Source of the DNA: Polynucleobacter sp.
GTDB taxonomy: Bacteria; Pseudomonadota; Gammaproteobacteria; Burkholderiales; Burkholderiaceae
DNA length: 12,756 nt
Direction: 5' to 3'
Assembly (NCBI GenBank): GCA_023257325.1
Contig: JALRCP010000216.1
Span: 1-12,756, forward strand
The notes below the pieces were generated by a model. The model saw only the letters and a list, made by a program, of their open reading frames with translations, was not told the origin of the DNA and ran no database searches. How positions within the stretch are numbered: the first letter of the stretch is position 1; each line of letters starts with the position of its first letter. Of the stretch, positions 7,002 through 12,756 are shown in pieces. The position numbers and the translations under genes are program-made.

Positions 7002-9428
7002 ATGCCTGGTGACTTGTTACTTCCTTCTGAACCCATCCAGCTGCCATTGTTGCCGCTAAGAGATGTGGTGGTGTTCCCGCACATGGTCATTCCATTGTTT
7101 GTGGGTCGCCCAAAATCAATCAAAGCTCTAGAAGCTGCCATGGAAACTGGCAAAAGTGTCCTGCTCGTGGCGCAAAAAGCCGCGGCCAAGGATGAACCTG
7201 CTGTGGAAGATTTGTACACAGTGGGTTGTATTGCCAAGATTTTGCAAATGCTTAAATTGCCTGATGGCACTGTCAAGGTATTGGTGGAGGGCACGCAACG
7301 TGCTGATGTGAGCAATATAGAAGACAGCTCGGAATATTTCATCTGTGAAGCGACCCCTCAAGCAATCGCCAGCACAGAAGTTCCAGAAATTGAAGCTTTG
7401 CGTCGAGCCGTGGTGTCTCAGTTTGATCAATACGTCAAACTCAATAAAAAGATTCCTCAAGAAATCTTGGCCACTTTGCAAGGCATTGATGATGCCGGTC
7501 GTTTGGCGGACACCATTTGCTCGCATTTACCAATTAAGCTGGACCAAAAACAAAGATTGCTTGAGTTAGCCACCGTGGTGGAACGACTAGAAGCCATCTT
7601 GGCCCACCTTGAAAGTGAAATTGACATTCTTCAAGTCGAAAAACGCATCCGTGGACGTGTCAAACGTCAAATGGAAAAGAGTCAGCGTGAGTACTATTTG
7701 AACGAACAAGTCAAAGCCATTCAAAAAGAATTGGGCGAAGGCGAAGAGGGTGCGGACATTGAGGAACTCGAAAAACGCATCAAAGCAGCCAAGATGCCTA
7801 AGGAAGCTTTGAAAAAAGCTGAGTCAGAAATGAAGAAGTTGAAGTTGATGTCTCCAATGTCAGCTGAAGCTTCTGTAATTCGTAACTACATTGAAACTCT
7901 GGTGAACTTGCCTTGGAAGAAAAAGAGCAAGGTCAACAATGATTTGACCAATGCTGAACGTGTCTTGAATGAAGACCACTATGGTTTAGACAAAGTCAAA
8001 GAACGCATTTTGGAATACCTCGCTGTGCAACAGCGTGTTGAAAAAGTCAAAGCACCGATTCTTTGTTTGGTGGGTCCTCCAGGTGTGGGTAAAACATCTT
8101 TGGGTCAATCAATTGCACGTGCCACCAACCGCAAGTTTGTGCGCATGGCTTTGGGTGGGGTGCGTGACGAATCTGAGATTCGTGGTCACCGCCGTACTTA
8201 CATTGGATCGATGCCAGGCAAGATTTTGTCGAGCCTAACCAAGGTGGGTGTGCGCAATCCATTGTTCTTGCTTGATGAAATTGACAAGATGGGCATGGAT
8301 TTCCGTGGCGATCCGGCCAGCGCCATGCTCGAGGTGCTTGACCCAGAACAAAACCATACATTCCAAGATCACTATGTGGAGGTGGATTACGATTTGTCTG
8401 ATGTGATGTTTGTCGCCACATCAAACTCACTCAATATTCCAGGCCCATTGCTCGATCGTATGGAAGTGATTCGTTTGGCGGGTTACACCGAAGATGAAAA
8501 AACTCACATTGCGACCAGCTATTTATTGCCTAAGCAAATCAAAGGCAATGGCTTGAAGGCAGGTGAGATTGCTGTCGATGAATCAGCAATACGTGACATC
8601 ATTCGTTATTACACTCGCGAAGCAGGCGTGCGTGCACTTGAGCGTGAGATCAGCAAGATCTGCCGTAAGGTGGTCAAACTCTTGTTGCTCAAAAAAGAAG
8701 CGGCTCCCATTAAAGTCGACAGTTCTAATTTGGACAAATTCTTATCTGTGCGACGTTATGACTATGGTCTAGCCGCGAAGCAAAACCAAGTCGGTCAAGT
8801 CACTGGTTTGGCTTGGACTGAAGTCGGTGGGGATTTGTTGACGATTGAAGCAGCTGTCATGCCTGGTAAGGGCAACACCATTCGCACGGGTTCATTGGGC
8901 GATGTGATGAAAGAGTCTGTGGAAGCAGCTCGCTCGGTGGTGCGTTCACGTGGGCGCAAATTGGGCATCACGGAAGAAGCTTTTGAAAAGAAAGACATTC
9001 ACATTCACTTCCCTGAAGGCGCCACACCCAAAGACGGTCCATCAGCAGGTATTGCCATTACCACGGCTTTGGTTTCAGTCTTGACGGGTATTCCAGTTAG
9101 AGCCGATGTGGCGATGACGGGTGAGATCACCTTGCGCGGAGAAGTCTTGCCGATTGGAGGCTTGAAAGAGAAGCTCTTGGCAGCGCATCGAGGTGGCATT
9201 AAATTGGCATTGATTCCAGAAGAAAATATCAAAGATCTGACCGACATTCCTGATAACGTTAAAAACGCCATCGAGATTGTTCCAGTTCGTTGGATTGATA
9301 AGGTCTTGGAGTTGGCTTTAGAAAAATTGCCAGAAGCTTTGCCTGAACTCACGCCTGAAGAAATCGCCAAAGCGGCTGAAGCCAGTAAATCGGCTGTGGC
9401 AGGCTCTGGGGATGTCCTCAAGCACTGA
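7002..9428 (+). CDS. lon: ATP-dependent serine protease Lon
   Basis: Lon is a cytosolic homohexameric AAA+ protease that removes misfolded proteins and short-lived regulators. The 808 residues (E. coli 784) show the N-terminal substrate-binding domain starting [15 protein letters not shown], and a long helical segment with [16 protein letters not shown]. The AAA+ module has Walker A GPPGVGKT at 358-365 and Walker B D425-E426 in LLDEIDKM. The protease domain has its Ser-Lys dyad as S681 in GPSAG and K724 in GGLKEKLL. The dyad and both Walker motifs keep a constant +2 offset from E. coli, so the core is intact; the extra length is mainly a C-terminal tail rich in Ala and Glu. GGAG sits seven bases before the ATG. 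The gene has its own promoter region and terminator, so it is a separate transcription unit. Confidence 0.98.
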   Translation: MPGDLLLPSEPIQLPLLPLRDVVVFPHMVIPLFVGRPKSIKALEAAMETGKSVLLVAQKAAAKDEPAVEDLYTVGCIAKILQMLKLPDGTVKVLVEGTQRADVSNIEDSSEYFICEATPQAIASTEVPEIEALRRAVVSQFDQYVKLNKKIPQEILATLQGIDDAGRLADTICSHLPIKLDQKQRLLELATVVERLEAILAHLESEIDILQVEKRIRGRVKRQMEKSQREYYLNEQVKAIQKELGEGEEGADIEELEKRIKAAKMPKEALKKAESEMKKLKLMSPMSAEASVIRNYIETLVNLPWKKKSKVNNDLTNAERVLNEDHYGLDKVKERILEYLAVQQRVEKVKAPILCLVGPPGVGKTSLGQSIARATNRKFVRMALGGVRDESEIRGHRRTYIGSMPGKILSSLTKVGVRNPLFLLDEIDKMGMDFRGDPASAMLEVLDPEQNHTFQDHYVEVDYDLSDVMFVATSNSLNIPGPLLDRMEVIRLAGYTEDEKTHIATSYLLPKQIKGNGLKAGEIAVDESAIRDIIRYYTREAGVRALEREISKICRKVVKLLLLKKEAAPIKVDSSNLDKFLSVRRYDYGLAAKQNQVGQVTGLAWTEVGGDLLTIEAAVMPGKGNTIRTGSLGDVMKESVEAARSVVRSRGRKLGITEEAFEKKDIHIHFPEGATPKDGPSAGIAITTALVSVLTGIPVRADVAMTGEITLRGEVLPIGGLKEKLLAAHRGGIKLALIPEENIKDLTDIPDNVKNAIEIVPVRWIDKVLELALEKLPEALPELTPEEIAKAAEASKSAVAGSGDVLKH

Positions 9429-9435
9429 GAAAAAC

Positions 9436-9478
9436 CCCCTCATCAAACATACCATTGGATGAGGGGATCTCTTCTTTT
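9436..9478 (+). terminator. Probable intrinsic terminator of lon
   Basis: A perfect 9-bp stem CCCCTCATC / GATGAGGGG (9436-9444 and 9458-9466) with a 13-nt loop starts eight bases after the lon stop, and is followed by the pyrimidine-rich ATCTCTTCTTTT. The U-tract is interrupted, so efficiency may be moderate. Confidence 0.75.
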
Positions 9479-9493
9479 GAAAGTTCGAAAAAT

Positions 9494-9522
9494 TTGCAGT
9501 GGGGATGAAGGTACTGTATACT
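9494..9522 (+). promoter_or_regulatory. Promoter of tRNA-Val
   Basis: TTGCAG (9494-9499), a 17-bp spacer and TATACT (9517-9522) give a plausible sigma70 promoter. Transcription would start near 9529, about eight bases before the mature tRNA. The region lies right after the lon terminator, which fits an independent start. Confidence 0.65.
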
Positions 9523-9536
9523 CTCGTCTTCTCTGT

Positions 9537-9612
9537 GGGTGCTTAGCTCAGTTGGTAGAGCGTCGCCCTTACAAGGCGAATGTCGGGAGTTCGACCCTCT
9601 CAGCACCCACCA
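9537..9612 (+). tRNA. tRNA-Val (anticodon UAC)
   Basis: The 76-nt cloverleaf is complete. The acceptor stem is GGGTGCT / AGCACCC, the D arm contains AGCTCAGTTGGTAGAGC, the anticodon stem is TCGCC / GGCGA with loop CTTACAA (anticodon TAC at 9570-9572), and the T arm carries GGGAGTTCGACCCTC. The discriminator A is followed by an encoded CCA at 9610-9612. It reads valine GUA and probably other GUN codons. A tRNA between lon and ppiD is, as I recall, a betaproteobacterial arrangement, where enterobacteria have hupB. Confidence 0.97.
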
Positions 9613-9654
9613 CAGATTCCTTTCTGACTTTTTCTACGTCAAAACTAAAAATCC

Positions 9655-11106
9655 ATGCTTGAATCCATACGCAAGTACCAAAAAATATTGATGGGGCTCT
9701 TGCTCTTGCTCATTCTGCCTTCGTTTGTTTTCTTAGGCGTTGAGAGTTATATGCAAGACATTGGCAAAGATACCAATCTGGTCAAAGTGGATGGGGTTCC
9801 CATCACGCGTCAAGAGTTAGACAATGCGGTCAAATTGCGTGCGGATCGTTTGCAACAGCAACAAGGTCGAGTGGATGCCGCTTTTGTGAACAGCGTGCCG
9901 TTCAAGCAAGCAGTCTTGAGTGAAATTGTGCAACAACGTTTATTGGCTTATGAAGTCAAAGCACTCAAACTAGCGATCAGTCCAGAGGCCTTGGCGCGAG
10001 ATTTGACCCAAGTCCCAGAAATCAAAGCCTTGTATCAAAATGGAAAATTTGATGCTGAGCGCTATAAACAATTGTTGGCCAGCAACAAATTAACCGTGGA
10101 TCAGTTTGAAAACGGACGTCGCTATGAGTTGATGACTCGTCATGCTTTGACTGCCGTGGTGGCTACGGGCATCGGCTCAAGAAAAGTGGCTGAGCAAGTG
10201 TCGATTGCTTATGAAACCGAAAGAGAAGTACAAGCTTTGCGTTTCTCACCCAAGGATTTCTTGTCCAAAGTCAGTCCATCACAACAAGATCTTGAGTCTT
10301 TTTATCAAGGCAACATCAATGCCTATCAATCACCTGAGCAAGTTGATGTGGAATTTGTTATGTTGACTGCGGATGCCAAAGCAGACATCAATGCTTTTTC
10401 AGAAAAAGCGGATTTATTTGCCAATATGGCCTACGAACAGCCTGACAGCTTAAAGCCCGTAGCCGATCGTTTGAAACTCTCAATTCAAAGCGCTAAAAAT
10501 GTCACGCGCGGTGGTTTAAGGGGCGCTGGCGCAGACCATCCTTTGAATCAACCCAAACTCTTGGCCGCTATTTTTAGTGATGATGCGATTAAAAATCGTC
10601 GCAACATTGAAGCCCTTGAATTAGCTCCTGGAAAAATTGTTTCAGCACGTGTGACCGCGCATTCTCCGCAAGCGGCATTGCCACTCAATGCAGTGATGGC
10701 TGAAGTCAAAAATCAGGTCAGCTTGCGCATGGCACAAGACTTGGCCGTTAAAACGGGTCAAGACAAGTTACAAGCATTACAAAAGAACCCCAATGAAGCG
10801 ACTGGTTTTACTGGAGCTAAATGGGTTTCTAGAAACAAGCCGACGGATTTGACAGCCAATGCCATGGATGCCGTGATGAGCGTCAATGCTCAACAATTGC
10901 CTGCAGTGGTCAGTGCCAGTGGTAATGATGGTGGATTGGTCATTTATCGAGTCACTAAGATTCAACAACCCTCTCAGGTTGATGCAAAATTAAGAGCCAA
11001 TCAAGCGCGACAGGTGGCTGATTTGTCTACCCAGTCAGAAGCGGCTACTTATTTTGAAAGCGTCAAACAGCGTGCCGGGGTAAAACAAATCAATTCAGTG
11101 AAATAA
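9655..11106 (+). CDS. ppiD: PpiD-like membrane-anchored periplasmic chaperone lacking the parvulin domain
   Basis: PpiD-family proteins sit at the periplasmic face of the inner membrane near the Sec translocon and help newly exported proteins. The 483 residues begin MLESIRKYQKILMG and have one membrane helix at about 11-29. A SurA-like N-terminal chaperone domain follows (VDGVPITRQELDNAVKLR, VVQQRLL-type helix, GKFDAERYKQLL). The C-terminal region AYEQPDSLKPVADRLKL ... IKNRRNIEALELAPGKIVSARV is typical of betaproteobacterial PpiD. In full-length relatives (about 620-640 residues) a PpiC/parvulin domain lies between these parts. Here the chain passes from QVDVEFVMLTADAKADI to NAFSEKADLFANMAYEQ with no HILI or GGDLG motif, so that domain seems absent. 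The frame is clean, so it is not a frameshift. No clear SD precedes the ATG, which lies 42 bases after tRNA-Val. The family call is firm; the symbol is by synteny and similarity. Confidence 0.88.
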   Translation: MLESIRKYQKILMGLLLLLILPSFVFLGVESYMQDIGKDTNLVKVDGVPITRQELDNAVKLRADRLQQQQGRVDAAFVNSVPFKQAVLSEIVQQRLLAYEVKALKLAISPEALARDLTQVPEIKALYQNGKFDAERYKQLLASNKLTVDQFENGRRYELMTRHALTAVVATGIGSRKVAEQVSIAYETEREVQALRFSPKDFLSKVSPSQQDLESFYQGNINAYQSPEQVDVEFVMLTADAKADINAFSEKADLFANMAYEQPDSLKPVADRLKLSIQSAKNVTRGGLRGAGADHPLNQPKLLAAIFSDDAIKNRRNIEALELAPGKIVSARVTAHSPQAALPLNAVMAEVKNQVSLRMAQDLAVKTGQDKLQALQKNPNEATGFTGAKWVSRNKPTDLTANAMDAVMSVNAQQLPAVVSASGNDGGLVIYRVTKIQQPSQVDAKLRANQARQVADLSTQSEAATYFESVKQRAGVKQINSVK

Positions 11107-11110
11107 AATC

Positions 11111-11136
11111 AGCCCTGTGAAACAGGGCTTTTTTTT
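11111..11136 (+). terminator. Strong intrinsic terminator after ppiD
   Basis: An 8-bp stem AGCCCTGT / ACAGGGCT with a GAA loop is followed by a run of eight T (11129-11136). It starts five bases after the ppiD stop and ends 26 bases before the next ATG. Confidence 0.95.
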
Positions 11137-11162
11137 GGATTGTTAACGCTCCCATTACCTCA

Positions 11163-12611
11163 ATGCTAAGACCACTCATCGCACTTTATTTCTTTATTTT
11201 TGGCACGATTCAATTGGGCTTGTCCCTAGCTTTGTTGCATAAATATCAAACCAGCAACCACTTTAAACCCAGTTCGTACTGGATGATTTCATTGGTCACC
11301 AATGTGGCGGCACTATTTGCTTTTGGGTATGGTGTTTTATCTGTCAAGGATGTGGGGCGTCCAGAATTTAATTTCACCATTGCCAACACGCTTTTTTACA
11401 TGGCTGCTTTGGCGCAATGGTTATTTTGTAAATATTTGAATCAGCCGATTTCAAAACGTTTAGATTTTGTTTCCAAAATTTCCGTTATTCCATTTTTTAT
11501 TATTTTTGAACTCTTGCGACAGTACGGTACTTTTGAGCTAAGAACGTTTTACATGATGGGCATTGCTTTTGTGATGTTCACTTCACAGTTGTATGAATTA
11601 CAAATTTATAAAAGGAAGCATCCATCTTCGCAATTGACCTATATGCAAATTGCCACAGGCATTGAATTATTGTTGTGCATAGGTCGAGCAGTTATTTTGG
11701 CTCTTCAGGTTTCTGCCATCCAAAGAGTTGACCAGTTACCTCAACTCTTAATATTTGTGACCATCGCTCAGATGGTGGCCAATACCTTGGCTTATGTAGC
11801 CATGGGTGGTTATTGGACGGAGAAAATGGCCATCTCTCGGGATTCTGCTTTGGATGAAAATGAAGTTATTAAAAAATTATTGAGAGAGCGTGAAGAACTG
11901 ATTACATCTTTGATGATTGCCAATAAAACTGCTGCCACCGGGGCTCTCTCAGCATCCATAGCCCATGAGCTCAATCAACCCGTGGCTGCGATTCGCTTAA
12001 ATACAGAATTTATTCATAAAAAATTAAATGAAGGCAAGGCTGATCTAAAAGACCTCAAAGAAGTGATTGAACATATTCAGCTAGACAATCACCGCATTGC
12101 CAATATTGTTTCTACCTTGCGAGATATCTTTAGGCAAGATGAGATTAAAACCACGCATGTTCATTTAGATGAGCTCATTGAGCAAGTGAAGCCCATCATC
12201 TTGCCGCAGGCCCGAGATCTGAATATTCAATTGAAGTTTGATTTGAATGTCATTCAAGCCATTCCTCTCAATCGCAATGAAATCAGCCAGGTCATTATCA
12301 ACTTGGTTAACAACGCGGTCGAGGCTCTTTCAAGTTCGGGGCTTCAAAATAAAGAAATTCAGATTCAGACAAGGGTTGTTGGTAATTTTGTTGTATTGAT
12401 AGTTTCTGACAATGGCCCTGGAATTCCTGAGTCGCTTCGCGCGGGCATTTTTGATTTGATGAAAACCAATAAAAAGCAGGGCATGGGTTTGGGCTTGTGG
12501 CTCTGCAAGCACATCATTGACAGACATCAAGGTCGTATTAGTTACCAGCAGTCTTCATTAGGCGGTGCGGAATTCTTTATTCAGTTGCCGATTGAAGTTG
12601 TGACCGTTTAA
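11163..12611 (+). CDS. Seven-helix membrane sensor histidine kinase, orphan
   Basis: A two-component sensor kinase that should autophosphorylate a histidine and pass the phosphate to an unidentified response regulator. The first 220 of 482 residues hold about seven hydrophobic helices (roughly 5-25, 39-59, 71-92, 103-119, 127-147, 160-182, 193-216) with short loops and no large periplasmic or PAS domain. A short charged coiled-coil linker follows. The kinase core has the H box ASIAHELNQPVAAIRLN with H268, the N box NLVNNAVEAL (N384), G1 DNGPGIP (D416) and G2 GMGLGLW (440-446), as in the FixL/DctB/NtrB-like group. All catalytic residues are present. I do not recognise the seven-helix input region or its signal. 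There is no evident SD, and only 26 bases separate the ATG from the ppiD terminator. The gene looks somewhat AT-richer than its neighbours. No response regulator lies within the window. Confidence 0.92.
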   Translation: MLRPLIALYFFIFGTIQLGLSLALLHKYQTSNHFKPSSYWMISLVTNVAALFAFGYGVLSVKDVGRPEFNFTIANTLFYMAALAQWLFCKYLNQPISKRLDFVSKISVIPFFIIFELLRQYGTFELRTFYMMGIAFVMFTSQLYELQIYKRKHPSSQLTYMQIATGIELLLCIGRAVILALQVSAIQRVDQLPQLLIFVTIAQMVANTLAYVAMGGYWTEKMAISRDSALDENEVIKKLLREREELITSLMIANKTAATGALSASIAHELNQPVAAIRLNTEFIHKKLNEGKADLKDLKEVIEHIQLDNHRIANIVSTLRDIFRQDEIKTTHVHLDELIEQVKPIILPQARDLNIQLKFDLNVIQAIPLNRNEISQVIINLVNNAVEALSSSGLQNKEIQIQTRVVGNFVVLIVSDNGPGIPESLRAGIFDLMKTNKKQGMGLGLWLCKHIIDRHQGRISYQQSSLGGAEFFIQLPIEVVTV

Positions 12612-12645
12612 GCACAAGTTTTAGTGTTGAGGTTTGATGAAGGCT

Positions 12646-12756
12646 TCAGTGTTGCAACATGGGCTGTAGTTTGGGCCACACATTTTCCAAGAGAATGCTT
12701 TGTGCCTTCACATTCGGATGAATGCGATCGGCTTGAAACAAATCCATGCGAGTGGC
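12646..12756 (-). CDS. tesA: C-terminus of TesA-type GDSL esterase / acyl-CoA thioesterase (contig edge)
   Basis: The minus strand from the right edge reads 36 codons and a TGA (12648-12646), in one frame: ATRMDLFQADRIHPNVKAQ, then ILLENVWPKLQPMLQH. This matches the end of TesA-family SGNH hydrolases, whose last block DxxHP supplies the Asp and His of the catalytic triad (E. coli TesA uses DGIHP). Here the block is DRIHP, so the two catalytic residues are present and the Gly between them is Arg. These enzymes cleave acyl thioesters and esters, usually in the periplasm. The start, signal peptide and catalytic Ser lie beyond the window. It is convergent with the histidine kinase gene; the 34 bases between them hold no terminator hairpin that I can see. 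Confidence 0.8.
   Translation of the reverse strand, partial: ATRMDLFQADRIHPNVKAQSILLENVWPKLQPMLQH

Noticed and set aside
6917..7342. 141-residue minus-strand open frame covering the lon start
   Set aside because: It overlaps the lon leader and conserved N-terminal domain and has no recognisable motif or ribosome site.
9459..9662. 67-residue open frame across the lon terminator and tRNA-Val
   Set aside because: It is the translation of a tRNA gene and its promoter.
40..12756. Mobile element, CRISPR array, prophage or defence system
   Set aside because: I found no transposase, integrase, direct-repeat array, Cas or restriction gene; the genes are conserved housekeeping genes in a known order.

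Overview
The window looks like a chromosomal contig end from a betaproteobacterium of the Burkholderiaceae. Polynucleobacter or a close freshwater relative is my best guess. The reasons are the mid-40s G+C (by eye), the gene order, and protein details such as a trigger factor with GFRPGKVP and an MscL with a proline-rich tail. I could not run a search, so the genus is inference. The first 39 bases are not biological: bases 6-39 match an Illumina TruSeq read-2 adapter, and the genome starts at base 40.

Layout. 40-1023 (minus): N-terminal third of mfd, cut by the contig end. 1049-2298 (plus): ispD and ispF, two consecutive MEP-pathway enzymes, closed by a bidirectional terminator. 2386-3172 (minus): a two-gene unit, mscL then a small cytoplasmic FKBP isomerase. 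3173-3421: a divergent intergenic region with a candidate mscL promoter, an 11-bp inverted repeat with a 38-nt loop, and a small hairpin before trigger factor. 3422-9428 (plus): the tig-clpP-clpX-lon protein quality-control block, with a terminator after clpX and a separate, possibly heat-shock, promoter region before lon. 9537-9612: tRNA-Val(UAC) with its own promoter. 9655-11106: a PpiD-like membrane-anchored periplasmic chaperone that appears to lack the parvulin domain, ended by a strong terminator. 11163-12611: a seven-helix membrane sensor histidine kinase without a response regulator in view. 12646-12756 (minus): the last 36 codons of a TesA-type GDSL esterase, cut by the right edge.

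Functionally, most of the window serves protein folding and turnover. Trigger factor and FKBP act on new chains, ClpXP and Lon degrade damaged or tagged proteins, and the PpiD homologue works at the periplasmic side of the inner membrane. The rest is isoprenoid synthesis, transcription-coupled repair, osmotic protection, one tRNA and one signalling protein.

I found no convincing novel multi-gene system. The most interesting biology is the domain-deleted PpiD, the orphan seven-helix kinase with an unnamed sensor region, the intergenic inverted repeat, and near-leaderless candidate promoters between mfd and ispD. The most important practical point is the adapter at the left edge, which creates a spurious open frame.
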